Assembly: GCA_904420045.1 (NCBI GenBank)
Contig: CAJFTY010000018.1
Location: forward strand, 117,101-181,100
Reading direction: 5' to 3'
DNA length: 64,000 bases
Source of the DNA: Candidatus Metaruminococcus caecorum
Lineage (GTDB): Bacteria > Bacillota > Clostridia > Oscillospirales > Ruminococcaceae
Of this stretch, positions 24,100-34,500 are shown piece by piece. A program made the position numbers and the translations under genes. Under the pieces are notes generated by a model that saw nothing but the letters and a program-made list of their open reading frames with translations, was not told the DNA's origin and did no database searches. The number at the start of each line of letters is the position of its first letter. The stretch's first letter is position 1.

Positions 24100-24423
24100 G
24101 TGATCAAGGTTCGGTTTATGCGGTCGCGGGACGGGCTTCGGGGCTTTTGCGCCCAGGGCCACGCGGATTACGCCGAATACGGCGAGGATATCGTGTGCGC
24201 CAGCGTCACATCGGCCGTACAGCTTACCGCAAATGGGATTACGGAATGCCTGGGTATAAACGCTTCGGTTTCCGTGGATCCACAGGGCGGGATCTCTTTG
24301 ATTCTGCCGCAAGACTGCCGTCGGGAAGATGCCGCGGCGTTTTTGGAAGCGCTGTATCTCCATCTGACCGTATTGTCGCAGGATTATGAAGGAACGATAC
24401 AAATTACTGACTCGGAGGTGTAA
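24100..24423 (+). CDS. prp: Ribosomal-processing cysteine protease Prp
   Basis: Prp removes the short N-terminal extension of L27 in Firmicutes before L27 enters the ribosome. The 107-residue product keeps the catalytic pair: His in GHADYAEYGEDIVCASVTSA and the Cys 12 residues later. The start is GTG at 24100, right after the rplU stop codon, which suggests translational coupling. It lies between rplU and rpmA as usual, and the adjoining L27 has the matching cleavage motif, which supports the assignment. Confidence 0.93.
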   Translation: MIKVRFMRSRDGLRGFCAQGHADYAEYGEDIVCASVTSAVQLTANGITECLGINASVSVDPQGGISLILPQDCRREDAAAFLEALYLHLTVLSQDYEGTIQITDSEV

Positions 24424-24426
24424 GAT

Positions 24427-24705
24427 ATGTTAAAGCTGAATATGCAGTTTTTCGCGCATAAAAAAGGTGTTGGTTCCACCAAGAACGGACGTGATTCTGA
24501 ATCCAAACGCCTTGGTGTGAAACGTGCGGACGGCCAGTTCGTCCTGGCGGGGAACATCCTCGTCAAACAGCGTGGCACCCACATCCATCCCGGCGAGAAT
24601 GTCGGCCGCGGATCGGACGACACCCTGTACGCCCTGGTGGACGGCAAGGTGAAATTTGAGCGCCTGGGCCGCGACCGCAAAAAGGTCAGCGTGTACGCCC
24701 AATAA
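24427..24705 (+). CDS. rpmA: Ribosomal protein L27 with Prp-cleavable extension
   Basis: The 92 residues start with [18 protein letters not shown]. In Firmicutes Prp cuts after the FF so that mature L27 begins AHKKG, whose N-terminus reaches the peptidyl-transferase centre. The rest shows [27 protein letters not shown] and [12 protein letters not shown] as in bL27. It lies 3 bases after prp and ends the unit before a terminator. Confidence 0.97.
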   Translation: MLKLNMQFFAHKKGVGSTKNGRDSESKRLGVKRADGQFVLAGNILVKQRGTHIHPGENVGRGSDDTLYALVDGKVKFERLGRDRKKVSVYAQ

Positions 24706-24719
24706 GCATGCAAGCAAAC

Positions 24720-24753
24720 AAAATCCCCTGGGAGCGTTCTCAGGGGATTTTTT
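24720..24753 (+). terminator. Terminator after rpmA
   Basis: AATCCCCTG pairs with CAGGGGATT and is followed by TTTT. Confidence 0.85.
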
Positions 24754-24867
24754 CTGCCCGCACGGTGGTGGAAAAGGGCAGTATTGGCCAGGCGCTCTGG
24801 AAAAAAGCCGCCGTTTTTACAGAAAAAATCTCTTTTTGACCAGTCTGTGAAAATTTTGCGATTATAC

Positions 24868-24896
24868 TTTACAGACGGGGCATACTCATGTAAAAT
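24868..24896 (+). promoter_or_regulatory. Promoter of the pyrH-to-polC gene series
   Basis: TTTACA at 24868-24873 and TAAAAT at 24891-24896 are 17 bases apart, about 75 bases before pyrH. Confidence 0.65.
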
Positions 24897-24972
24897 AGAA
24901 GTAATATAAATGGCGGAGCCGGGCAGAACGTTTTCCGGCGCTCCTTTTGAAAATACAAAGGAAGAGTTGGTG

Positions 24973-25683
24973 ATGACAGTGCAGCCTAAATACAAACGGG
25001 TGTTGTTAAAGCTGAGCGGCGAAGCGCTGGCGGGCGAAAAAAAGTTCGGCCTGGATTACAGCGTGATCACCGAAATTTGCAAGAGCATTAAAAAAGCGGC
25101 GGACTTAGGGGTAGAAATCGCCATCGTTGTCGGCGGCGGCAACTTTTGGCGGGGCCGTTCCAGCGGGGCGATGGACCGCACCCGGGCGGATCATATCGGC
25201 ATGCTGGGGACCACCATGAACGCGCTGGCTGTGGCGGATGTGCTGGAGGAACTGGGCGTTATCGTCCGGGTGCAGACGGCCATCGCCATGCAGCAAGTGG
25301 CGGAGCCCTATATCCGCAACCGCGCGGTCCGGCATCTGGAAAAAGGCCGGGTGGTCATTTTCGGCTGCGGAACCGGCAACCCGTTTTTCTCCACCGATAC
25401 GGCCTCCGCGCTGCGGGCCGCGGAGATCGAAGCGGACATTATTTTCAAGGCCACCATGGTGGACGGGGTGTACGATAAAGACCCCAACAAGTACGCCGAC
25501 GCGGTCAAATACGACACCCTTTCTTTTGCGGAGGTGCTGGCCAAGGGACTGGGAGTGATGGACTCCACTGCGGCGTCCATGTGCAAGGACAACAACATCC
25601 CCATTTTGGTGTTCGATTTGGGACACCCGGACAACATTGTGGACGCGGTGGAAGGCAAGCCGGTGGGAACGCTGGTTGAGTAA
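24973..25683 (+). CDS. pyrH: UMP kinase
   Basis: PyrH phosphorylates UMP to UDP, feeding RNA, DNA and cell-wall nucleotide sugars. The 236 residues show [12 protein letters not shown] at the N-terminus, [30 protein letters not shown] and [20 protein letters not shown], typical of the bacterial amino-acid-kinase-fold enzyme. I start at the ATG at 24973; the frame extends 21 codons upstream without a ribosome binding site. It is followed by frr 51 bases later, the usual order. The rpsB and tsf genes that often precede pyrH are not here; rpmA is. Confidence 0.96.
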   Translation: MTVQPKYKRVLLKLSGEALAGEKKFGLDYSVITEICKSIKKAADLGVEIAIVVGGGNFWRGRSSGAMDRTRADHIGMLGTTMNALAVADVLEELGVIVRVQTAIAMQQVAEPYIRNRAVRHLEKGRVVIFGCGTGNPFFSTDTASALRAAEIEADIIFKATMVDGVYDKDPNKYADAVKYDTLSFAEVLAKGLGVMDSTAASMCKDNNIPILVFDLGHPDNIVDAVEGKPVGTLVE

Positions 25684-25734
25684 ACAGGGAACCGGACGGG
25701 CGTCCGGATTTAGAATTGACGGAGGTATTGTCAG

Positions 25735-26289
25735 ATGAAAGACGTTCTGAAAGCGACCGAAGAAAGAATGCAAAAATCCGTAAGGGGACTGGAAAACGAG
25801 TACCTGTCCATCCGGGCGGGCCGCGCCAATCCCGGCGTGTTGGATAAAGTCAAAGTGGATTATTACGGCGTTCCTACCGCCCTGAATCAGATGGCGGCGG
25901 TGTCGGTGTCCGAAGCGCGGGTTTTGGTGATCCAGCCTTGGGACGCCAGCACCCTGCACGAAATTGAAAAGGCGATTTTGGCCTCGGACATCGGCATCAC
26001 CCCCACGAACGACGGCAAGGTGATCCGCCTGGCGTTCCCCCAGTTGACAGAAGAGCGCCGAAGGGAAATCGTCAAGCAGGTGCACAAATACGCTGAGGAG
26101 TGCAAGGTCGCGGTTCGCAACATCCGCCGGGACGCCATGGACAAATTTAAAGCCATGAAAAAGGACGGCGAAATCACCGAGGACGATCTGAAAGACTGCG
26201 AAAAACAGGTTCAGAACGCCACGGACAAAACCTGTAAGGATGTGGACGCGGTAGCGGCGAAAAAAGAAAAAGAGATCATGGAAATCTAA
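25735..26289 (+). CDS. frr: Ribosome recycling factor
   Basis: RRF splits the post-termination ribosome together with EF-G. The 184 residues match the family length, with the N-terminal helix (LENEYLSIRAGRANPGVLD), VDYYGVPTALNQMA, IQPWDASTLHEIEKAI and LTEERRREIVKQVHKYAEE. GGAGG lies 9 bases before the ATG. It is in the pyrH-frr-uppS-cdsA series. Confidence 0.97.
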   Translation: MKDVLKATEERMQKSVRGLENEYLSIRAGRANPGVLDKVKVDYYGVPTALNQMAAVSVSEARVLVIQPWDASTLHEIEKAILASDIGITPTNDGKVIRLAFPQLTEERRREIVKQVHKYAEECKVAVRNIRRDAMDKFKAMKKDGEITEDDLKDCEKQVQNATDKTCKDVDAVAAKKEKEIMEI

Positions 26290-26310
26290 CGGAACACAGA
26301 AACAGCGGAA

Positions 26311-26340
26311 AGGACAGCGGCGTAAGGCTGCTGTCCTGTT
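26311..26340 (+). terminator. Hairpin between frr and uppS
   Basis: AGGACAGC at 26311-26318 pairs with GCTGTCCT at 26330-26337, followed by only GTTCT. It is at best a partial terminator. Confidence 0.4.
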
Positions 26341-26440
26341 CTGAATTCTAAAGGTTTATCATTCGCCGGCGGGGGATCGTTTGCGCTTTACGGGCTTTTG
26401 GCATGCAAAACGGTTCCGCGCACAGGAAGGAGCTTCCCAT

Positions 26441-27169
26441 TTGGCAAAGCACAAACAGGAGAAGCAGGCGCCTGCCGTGCTTCCAAAACACATCGGCATT
26501 ATCATGGATGGCAACGGACGCTGGGCCAAACTGCGGGGGCTTCCCCGGTTTGCCGGGCACAAAATCGGAGCCAAGACGTTTAAAACCATCACCCGCTACT
26601 GCAATCAGGTAGGGGTACGGTACCTGACGGTGTACGCGTTTTCCACCGAAAACTGGAAGCGGCCCCAGGAGGAAGTCGACGCGATTTTAAAGCTGTTGGA
26701 CGAATATCTGGACGACGCGGAAAACTTTAAAAAAGAAAATGTGCGCACCCGGTTTATCGGGGATCTGTCCGCTTTGGGGGAACCGTTTATCCAAAAGATC
26801 CGCCATGTGGAGGAGATGAGCAAGGACTTCACCGGTTTAACGCTCAACATCGCCTTTAACTACGGGGGGCGGGACGAAATCGTCCGGGGGGTCCGCAAAA
26901 TCGCGGAGCGCTGCCGGGCGGGGGAACTTGACCCGGACTCCATCACCGAGGAGACCATCTCCTCCCAGCTGGACACGGCGGGACAGCCGGATGTGGACTT
27001 GATCATCCGCCCCAGTGGGGAGCTAAGGCTTTCGAACTTTATGCTGTGGCAGTCCGCCTACGCGGAGTATATTTTTATGGATATCTTATGGCCGGATTTT
27101 GCCGAGCGGGATTTAGACCGCGCTTTGGCGGAGTTTGCGCGGCGCAACCGCCGGTTCGGCGGCGTATAG
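26441..27169 (+). CDS. uppS: Undecaprenyl diphosphate synthase (isoprenyl transferase)
   Basis: UppS makes the C55 lipid that carries cell-wall precursors. The 242 residues contain the catalytic IIMDGNGRWAKLRG, FSTENWKRP, FNYGGRDEIV and LIIRPSGELRLSNFMLWQSAYAE. The likely start is TTG at 26441 because GGAAGGAG sits 8 bases before it; a TTG 60 bases upstream has no such site. It is followed by cdsA, as in most Firmicutes. Confidence 0.95.
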   Translation: MAKHKQEKQAPAVLPKHIGIIMDGNGRWAKLRGLPRFAGHKIGAKTFKTITRYCNQVGVRYLTVYAFSTENWKRPQEEVDAILKLLDEYLDDAENFKKENVRTRFIGDLSALGEPFIQKIRHVEEMSKDFTGLTLNIAFNYGGRDEIVRGVRKIAERCRAGELDPDSITEETISSQLDTAGQPDVDLIIRPSGELRLSNFMLWQSAYAEYIFMDILWPDFAERDLDRALAEFARRNRRFGGV

Positions 27170-27214
27170 AGAAAAGGGCGGCCTAGGGGTGCCTGTAGAG
27201 TTGAGGTGAAGTCA

Positions 27215-28057
27215 ATGAAACAGCGGATCATTTCCGCGGCAGTGGGACTGCTGATTTTGTTTGCCGTGTTGTTTTTCTACACCGGCCCGGTGCTGAACGT
27301 CGCGGTGGCGCTGGTGGGGATGTTGGGGGTTTTTGAGCTTTACATGTCCGAAGGATATCACAAAAAGCACCGGTTTGCCGTGGCGGTAGGGCTGTGCTAT
27401 GCGGCGCTGGTGCCGTTTTTCTCCATGCTTTCCGGCATGCGGGAAATGGTCACCATGGGCGCGGTGTTTGTGCTGTTTGGAACCTTTTTGGCTCAGCACG
27501 CCACCCTCCGTTTGGAGGAGCTGGCTACGATCTTCATGGGGGCGGTGATGATTCCCTACTCGTTAAGCTGCCTGGTGCTGATCCGCAATCAGTTTGTGGG
27601 CGTAAACGGCACGCTTACGCTGTTTTATATCCTGTTGGCGCTGGGGGCCGCGTGGCTGGCGGATTCCGGGGCGTATTTTGCCGGGCGGTTTTTCGGCAAG
27701 CACAAGATGTCGCCGGTGGTCAGCCCTCACAAGACAGTGGAAGGGGCCGTTGGCGGCGTCGTCACCGACGCGGCCGGCTTTGCGCTGCTGGGCTTTTTGT
27801 TTCAAAAGATCATGGAGGCCCAGGGCACGCCCTGTTCGGTTAACTACATTGCCCTGGCGGTCTGCGGCGCGCTGTGTGCGCTGATCGGCATGCTGGGGGA
27901 TCTGTCCGCGTCGGTGATTAAACGGCAGCAGGGCGTCAAGGACTTCGGCACCATCATGCCGGGACATGGGGGCGTGCTGGACCGGTTTGACAGCGTGCTG
28001 TTTGTGGTGCCGTTTTTCTACCTGGTGTTACAGGTAGTCCGCTTTGTGACCCTGTAG
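27215..28057 (+). CDS. cdsA: Phosphatidate cytidylyltransferase
   Basis: CdsA makes CDP-diacylglycerol, the precursor of phospholipids. The 280-residue membrane protein has about eight hydrophobic segments and ends with the family signature SASVIKRQQGVKDFGTIMPGHGG followed by VLDRFDSV; here only its core IKRQQGVKDFG and GHGG are quoted as key. GAGGTGA lies 5 bases before the ATG at 27215. It is in the uppS-cdsA-dxr series. Confidence 0.95.
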   Translation: MKQRIISAAVGLLILFAVLFFYTGPVLNVAVALVGMLGVFELYMSEGYHKKHRFAVAVGLCYAALVPFFSMLSGMREMVTMGAVFVLFGTFLAQHATLRLEELATIFMGAVMIPYSLSCLVLIRNQFVGVNGTLTLFYILLALGAAWLADSGAYFAGRFFGKHKMSPVVSPHKTVEGAVGGVVTDAAGFALLGFLFQKIMEAQGTPCSVNYIALAVCGALCALIGMLGDLSASVIKRQQGVKDFGTIMPGHGGVLDRFDSVLFVVPFFYLVLQVVRFVTL

Positions 28058-28094
28058 CCAAACGGCGTCAACAAACATAGGGAAGGGACGGAAT

Positions 28095-29252
28095 ATGGAA
28101 AGAAAACGGCTGTCGGTCCTGGGAAGCACGGGCTCCATTGGAACCCAGACCCTGGACGTGGCAAAAAAACGGGGATACAGCGTCTGTGCGCTGGCCGCTC
28201 GGGGAAATATCAAACGTTTGGAGCAACAGGCGAGGCAGTTTCTGCCCCGTCTTGTGTGCGTTTATGATGAAAACTGTTACCGGCCTTTCAAACAGGCGTT
28301 GGCCGACACCGATATCCGGGTCACGGCCGGGGAACAGGGCCTGTGCGAGGCCGCTGCCGCGGAGGAGGCGGACACCGTCGTCAACGCGGTGGTGGGGATG
28401 GTGGGGCTAAAGCCCACCATGGCGGCTATTTCCGCCGGCAAGGATGTCGCTTTGGCCAACAAGGAAACCCTGGTCACCGGCGGGAGCCTGGTCATCGCCG
28501 CCGCCAGGGAGCGGGGGGTGAACATCCTCCCGGTGGATTCCGAGCACTCCGCCATCTTCCAGTGCCTGCAGGGAAGCAGGGAGCGGGAGCTTAAACGGAT
28601 TCTGCTCACCGCCTCCGGCGGGCCGTTTTACGGCAAAACCCGTGAAGAACTGGCGCATGTGACAGTGGAGGATGCTTTAAAACATCCTAATTGGGACATG
28701 GGGGCCAAGATCACCACCGACTCCGCCACCTTGATGAACAAGGGGCTGGAGCTCATCGAGGCAGTGTGGCTGTTCGGCTGCAAGCCGGAGCAGATTGAAA
28801 TTCTGGTGCACCGGGAAAGCGTTGTCCACTCCGGTGTGGAGTTTGTGGACAACGCGGTGATCTGCCAGCTGGGGGTGCCCGACATGCGCCTCCCCATTCA
28901 GTACGCGCTGACCTATCCGGAGCGGGTGGAAAGCCCCTGTGAGCAGCTGGATTTGCTCCGCTACGGGACATTGAGCTTTGCCCGTCCGGACGAGGAGACG
29001 TTTTTGTGCCTGAAAGCAGCGAAACAGGCCATCGTCTGGGGCGGTTTGTACCCGGCGATGGTCAACGGCGCCAACGAAGCGGCGGTGGCCCTGTTTTTGG
29101 ATCGTAAAATCAGCTTTTTGCAGATCGGGGAGCTTGTGACGGGGGCGCTGTCTCTCACTCCTCCTGCCGGGGAGATGACGGTGGAGCGGGTGTATGAGGC
29201 GGACGCTTTGGCGCGGGGATATGTCTTGGACCAGGTGAACCAACAAGCATGA
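28095..29252 (+). CDS. dxr: 1-deoxy-D-xylulose 5-phosphate reductoisomerase
   Basis: Dxr catalyses the first committed step of the MEP isoprenoid pathway. The 385 residues show the NADPH-binding GSTGSIGTQTLDVA, ALANKETLVTGG, PVDSEHSAIFQCL, TASGGPFYG and HPNWDMGAKITTDSATLMNK, covering metal and substrate sites. AGGGAAGGGA precedes the ATG. With ispG downstream it places two MEP-pathway genes in one series with membrane-lipid genes, which share the isoprenoid product used by uppS. Confidence 0.97.
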   Translation: MERKRLSVLGSTGSIGTQTLDVAKKRGYSVCALAARGNIKRLEQQARQFLPRLVCVYDENCYRPFKQALADTDIRVTAGEQGLCEAAAAEEADTVVNAVVGMVGLKPTMAAISAGKDVALANKETLVTGGSLVIAAARERGVNILPVDSEHSAIFQCLQGSRERELKRILLTASGGPFYGKTREELAHVTVEDALKHPNWDMGAKITTDSATLMNKGLELIEAVWLFGCKPEQIEILVHRESVVHSGVEFVDNAVICQLGVPDMRLPIQYALTYPERVESPCEQLDLLRYGTLSFARPDEETFLCLKAAKQAIVWGGLYPAMVNGANEAAVALFLDRKISFLQIGELVTGALSLTPPAGEMTVERVYEADALARGYVLDQVNQQA

Positions 29253-29376
29253 GTGGCAAATAACACCGCATTTCCGTATTATTTTTCCCCACGGGGAATA
29301 GAGATAGAACAGCACGCTTTGACCGCTGTCTGCCAAAGGAAACCGAAAATCCTCTGTGAAAGGGTAGGTCACATTT

Positions 29377-30444
29377 ATGAACATTGTCATTACAATCCTT
29401 CTAACAATTCTAGTTTTCGGCTTGATTATTTTTATCCATGAACTGGGGCACTTTATCATGGCGAAGGTCAACGGCGTCAAGGTCCGGGAGTTCGCCCTGG
29501 GAATGGGCCCTACCTTGTTCCGTTTTGGAAAGGGGGAAACCCGCTATGCTCTGCGTTTGTTTCCCATTGGCGGCTTTGTGAGCATGGAGGGCGAGGACGA
29601 GGAATCCGCCGACGAGCGCGCCTTTCACCGCAAGCCGGTATGGCGTCGGATCCTCATTGTGATCGCGGGCGCAGTAATGAACATTGTGCTGGGGTTTGTA
29701 ATTATGACGATTGTGGTGGGGATGCAGACAAACATCGCCACCATGGAGGTCTCCAAGTTTCGGGAGTTTGCCACCAGTAACCAAGCCGGCGGCCTGCAGG
29801 CGGGGGATGTGATCCAGAAAATCGACGGACTGCGCATCTGGTGCGACACCGACTTTTTCTATGCGCTGGAGCGGGGAAAGACCGGCGGGGAAAAGGGGAA
29901 AACCACCCTGGACGGCCAGGAGGTGGACACCCTGACCCGCAGCTATGACATTCAGGTCAAACGGGACGGCAAAAAGGTGCTGCTTGAGGATGTAAAGATC
30001 ACGGTCACCAGCAACACGGTGGATCTGCTGGTCAAAGGCGAGAGCAAAAACGTGTTTACCGTGCTCCGGGAGGCTGGGAACAAAACGGTTTCCACCGCCC
30101 GGATGGTGTGGCTGTCCCTCGGCGACCTGCTCCGGGGCTCGGCGGGACTCAAGGATTTGTCCGGCCCGGTGGGCGTGGCTCAGGTGGTGGGCCAGGCGTC
30201 CGGCATGGGGCTGCAGTCGTTTTTGACGCTGGTGGCGTTTATCACCATCAACGTGGGAATCTTCAACGTCCTGCCGCTTCCGGCGCTGGACGGCGGACGG
30301 CTGGTGTTTTTGATCATCGAGGGCATCCGGCGCAAGCCGGTTCCCGCCAAATACGAGGGCTATGTGCACGCGGCTGGGTTTATCCTGCTGATGCTGTTGA
30401 TGATCGTCGTCACCTTCAGCGACGTGTTTAAGCTGTTTCACTGA
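29377..30444 (+). CDS. rseP: Site-2 (RseP-type) intramembrane zinc metalloprotease
   Basis: The 355-residue protein cleaves membrane-embedded substrates such as anti-sigma factors or signal-peptide remnants. The zinc site HELGH is at residues 21-25 in the first helix, the third ligand is in LPLPALDGGRLVFLI near 300, and a PDZ domain (AGGLQAGDVIQKIDG) lies between, outside the membrane. There are four hydrophobic segments. It follows dxr and precedes ispG, the standard Firmicutes order. The natural substrate is not shown by context. Confidence 0.94.
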   Translation: MNIVITILLTILVFGLIIFIHELGHFIMAKVNGVKVREFALGMGPTLFRFGKGETRYALRLFPIGGFVSMEGEDEESADERAFHRKPVWRRILIVIAGAVMNIVLGFVIMTIVVGMQTNIATMEVSKFREFATSNQAGGLQAGDVIQKIDGLRIWCDTDFFYALERGKTGGEKGKTTLDGQEVDTLTRSYDIQVKRDGKKVLLEDVKITVTSNTVDLLVKGESKNVFTVLREAGNKTVSTARMVWLSLGDLLRGSAGLKDLSGPVGVAQVVGQASGMGLQSFLTLVAFITINVGIFNVLPLPALDGGRLVFLIIEGIRRKPVPAKYEGYVHAAGFILLMLLMIVVTFSDVFKLFH

Positions 30445-30482
30445 CGGCGCAGGGGAATTGATCCCGAAAGGATGAGGGTAGG

Positions 30483-31544
30483 ATGAAAAAACAACGGGAA
30501 GTCAAACAGGTCGTCTTGGGCCCGCTGACCTTTGGAAGCGGAGAAATCTACGTCCAGTCCATGCTCAACGTCCCCGCCCGGGACATCGCGGGGAGCGTTG
30601 CCCAGGCCAAACGGCTGGAGCAGGCGGGCTGCGATATCATCCGGGCGGCGGTCCCCGACAGGGAGGCCGTCCGCCTGGTGGAGGCCATAAAAAAAGAAGT
30701 CTCGGTCCCCCTGGTGGCGGATATCCACTTCGACTACCGCCTGGCGCTGGAGTGCGTGGCCGCCGGCGTGGATAAAATCCGTATCAACCCCGGCAACATC
30801 GGCGGGGAGGACCGGGTTAAGGCGGTGGCAACAGCCTGCAAAAACGCCGGCGTCCCCATCCGCATCGGCGTCAACGGCGGGTCGCTGGAACGGGAGATTT
30901 TAGCCAAGTACGGCAGCCCCACCCCCGAAGCGCTGGTGGAATCCGCCCAGTATCACGTGGGGCTTTTGGAAAAATACGATTTTGACCAGATTGTGGTGTC
31001 CATGAAATCCAGCAACGTAAAGACCATGGTGGAGGCTTACCGCCTGATGGCGGAAAGCTCCCCGTATCCGCTGCACCTGGGGGTGACGGAAGCCGGCACC
31101 AAGCGCATGGGGATCATCAAGTCCGCCGTGGGAATCGGGAGCCTTTTGCTGGACGGCATTGGGGAGACCATCCGGGTGTCCTTGACTGCCGATCCAGTGG
31201 AGGAAGTCTACGCCGCCCGGGATATTCTAAAAAGCATCGGCATGGGAAAACCCGGGGTGGAAATCGTGTCCTGCCCCACCTGCGGGCGGACGAAAATCGA
31301 CCTGATCGGCTTGGCGGGCCGGGTGGAACAGGCCCTGGCGGACTGCCGGCTGCCCATCAAGGTGGCGGTGATGGGGTGCGTGGTCAACGGCCCCGGCGAG
31401 GCCAGGGAAGCGGACATCGGCATCGCGGGCGGCGACGGCTGCGCGGTGCTGTTTAAAAAAGGACAGGTGATCCGCAAGGTGCCGGAGGCGGAGGTCTTTG
31501 ACGCCCTGTTGGAGGAAATTGGAAAAATGCAAGGAGACGACTGA
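30483..31544 (+). CDS. ispG: 4-hydroxy-3-methylbut-2-enyl diphosphate synthase
   Basis: IspG (GcpE) is the iron-sulfur enzyme of the second-last MEP step. The 353 residues have [14 protein letters not shown] at the start, [19 protein letters not shown] and, at the end, the [4Fe-4S] cysteines in [13 protein letters not shown] and [12 protein letters not shown]. Length is that of the short bacterial form. It lies 38 bases after rseP and 2 bases before polC. Confidence 0.96.
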   Translation: MKKQREVKQVVLGPLTFGSGEIYVQSMLNVPARDIAGSVAQAKRLEQAGCDIIRAAVPDREAVRLVEAIKKEVSVPLVADIHFDYRLALECVAAGVDKIRINPGNIGGEDRVKAVATACKNAGVPIRIGVNGGSLEREILAKYGSPTPEALVESAQYHVGLLEKYDFDQIVVSMKSSNVKTMVEAYRLMAESSPYPLHLGVTEAGTKRMGIIKSAVGIGSLLLDGIGETIRVSLTADPVEEVYAARDILKSIGMGKPGVEIVSCPTCGRTKIDLIGLAGRVEQALADCRLPIKVAVMGCVVNGPGEAREADIGIAGGDGCAVLFKKGQVIRKVPEAEVFDALLEEIGKMQGDD

Positions 31545-31546
31545 CA

Positions 31547-34500
31547 TTGCCCAATAGTTTTCGCACGATCTTTGGCCCGTACATCGACAGCGACGCGCTG
31601 CTAAACGATCTGGAACAGGGCGAGATCTTGGTTTTGGATATTTACAAGGAGCGGGGAATGGCGGTGGCCAAGGTCAAATTCCCGGCTCCCGTGACGTTTT
31701 TAGCGTTAAACTCCGCCCAGGAGAAGATCCGGGACGCGTTACAGATCAAGGTTGTCCGGCTGGAACCCAAATACGCGCCCGATCAGTTCACGGCGGAGTA
31801 CTTTCCCACCCTGGTGCAGTTTTTAAAGCAGCAGGCCAGCGTGGTCAACGGCTTTTTTGACGGGGCGACGGCGGAGTTTTCCGGCAACAAGCTGACGGTG
31901 GAGCTTAAAAACGGCGGGTATGACATCATCAAACAGGCGGGAGTGGATTTGCAGCTGATCCAGCTGGTGCAGGATCAGTTTTCCTTTTTGCCGGAGCTTT
32001 CGTTCACCGGCATGTTGCGCCTGACCCAGGACGACCACGACAAGGTCATCAAGGAAAACACCAAGGAACTGCCGGTGTTCCAGGCTCCCCCGCCGACGGA
32101 GGCGCCGCCTGTATCCAGCGAACGCGCCCCTTGGGAGGACGCACCGAAAAAAGAGGACAAAAAGGTCACTTTGTCCTTTACCGACCTGCCGTTTTTAAGC
32201 AAGGATGCGGTGCTGGTCATGGGGCGCAAGATCACCGAGCGGCCGGTCCCGTTAAGCGAGGTGAGCATGGAAAGCGGCCGGGTGTGCTGCTGGGGAGATA
32301 TTTTCGCCATCGACCGACGGGAATCCCGAGACGGCTCCAAGCTGATTTTAAGCTACAATGTCACAGATTATACTGGTTCCAACACCTTGAAAATCATCGT
32401 GGACACCAAAAAGGCCGACAGCATCGAGAAGCTGACAAAGGGCGCGACCATTTTGTTCCGGGGTGAAGCAAGCTACGACAAATACGACCGGGAGATCACC
32501 ATCCGGCCCTACGACATCATGATCGTGCAGAAAAAGCAGCGGATGGACAACGCCCAGCGAAAACGGGTGGAGCTGCACATGCACACCAACATGTCTGCCA
32601 TGGATGCGCTCACCGACGCGGGAACCCTGATTAACACCGCCTTTCGGTGGGGGCACAAGGCGGTGGCCATCACCGACCACGGCGTGGCTCAGGCGTTCCC
32701 CGACGCCATGAATGCGGTGGACAAGATCCACAAAAACGGCGGGGAGTTTAAGCTGATCTACGGGGTGGAGGCGTACTTTGTCAACGACTGCATCAGCGCG
32801 GTGGACGGATTCTCCCAGATCCCCTTAGACGGGGAGTTCGTGGTGTTCGACACCGAAACCACGGGGCTCAACGCCAACTACGAGCGGATGACTGAGATCG
32901 GCGCGGTGAAGGTGGCCGGCGGCGAAATCGTGGACACCTTCAACACCTTTGTGAACCCGGAAAAGCCCATCTCTGCCAAGATCACCGAGCTTACGGGCAT
33001 CACCGACGAGATGGTGGCCGACGCCCCCATAGAGGAGGAAGCCCTCCGCCAGTTTATGGAGTTCTGCGGCGACCGGGTGCTGGTAGCCCACAACGCCCCT
33101 TTTGACATGGGATTTTTAAACGCCGCCGCCGAGCGGTGCGGCATCAAGCTTTCGTATCCCTCCATCGACACGGTGGTCATCGCCCGCACCTTGTATCCAA
33201 ACCTTCGCAACCATAAGCTGGACACCCTGGCCAAACACCTGGAGGTGGGGGATTTTAACCACCACCGTGCCTGCGACGACGCGGCGGTGCTGGCCAAAAT
33301 CTTTGTCAAAATCACCGCGGCTTTAGAGTCGGAGTACGGCATTGAGACGGTGGATCAGATCAACGCAAAGCTCGCCGGGGGCGATCCCAAAAAGCTGCCT
33401 ACCTATCACCAAATCATCCTGGTGAAAAACAGCACGGGCTTAAAAAACCTGTACCGGCTGATCTCTTACAGCCACCTGGACTACTTTTACAAAAAGCCCC
33501 GGATTCCGAAAAGCGAGCTGATGAAATACCGGGAGGGCCTGCTCATCGGCAGCGCCTGCGAGGCAGGGGAGCTCTACCGGGCGGTGGCAAACGGCCGCCC
33601 CTGGGGGGAGCTCTGCCGGATCGCGGAGTTTTACGACTACCTGGAAATCCAGCCGGTGGGCAACAACGAGTTTATGATCCGCACCGGCATGGTGCCCGAC
33701 GAGGAAAAGCTCCGGGAGTTTAACCGCACCATCGTCCGGCTGGGCGAAAAGCTGGGGAAACCGGTGGTGGCCACCTGCGACGTGCATTTCATGAACAAAG
33801 AGGACGCCATTTTCCGGGAAATCCTGATGACCGGACTCAAATTTAAAGACGCGGAGTTCCAGCCGCCGCTATATCTGCGCACCACCGATGAAATGCTCCG
33901 GGAGTTCGACTATCTGGGGGATGAAAAAGCCTTTGAGGTGGTGGTGGAAAACCCGAACAAAATCGCGGACATGGTGGACGGGGACGTCCGGGCCATCCCC
34001 AAAGGCACCTATCCCCCCAGCATTGAGGGGTCGGAGGAAGAGCTCCAGCGGATCACCTGGGGCCGTGCCAAGGACATGTACGGCGACCCGGTGCCTGACA
34101 TCGTCAAAAACCGGCTGGAAAAAGAGCTCAACTCCATTATCAAGCACGGGTTCGCCGTGTTGTACATGATCGCCCAGAAGCTTGTGTACGAGTCGGAGCA
34201 GGAAGGATATCTGGTGGGTTCCCGTGGATCGGTGGGCTCCTCCTTTGTGGCCACCATGGCGGGTATTTCCGAGGTAAACCCTTTAGTTCCCCACTATGTC
34301 TGCCCCAACTGCAAGCACAGCGAGTTTATCACCGACGGATCGGTGGGCTCCGGATTTGACCTGCCTCCCAAGGACTGCCCCGAGTGCGGCACGTTTCTAA
34401 ACCGGGACGGCCACGACATTCCGTTTGAAACCTTCCTGGGCTTTAACGGGGACAAGTCCCCCGATATCGACTTAAACTTCTCCGGCGAATGCCAGTCCAA

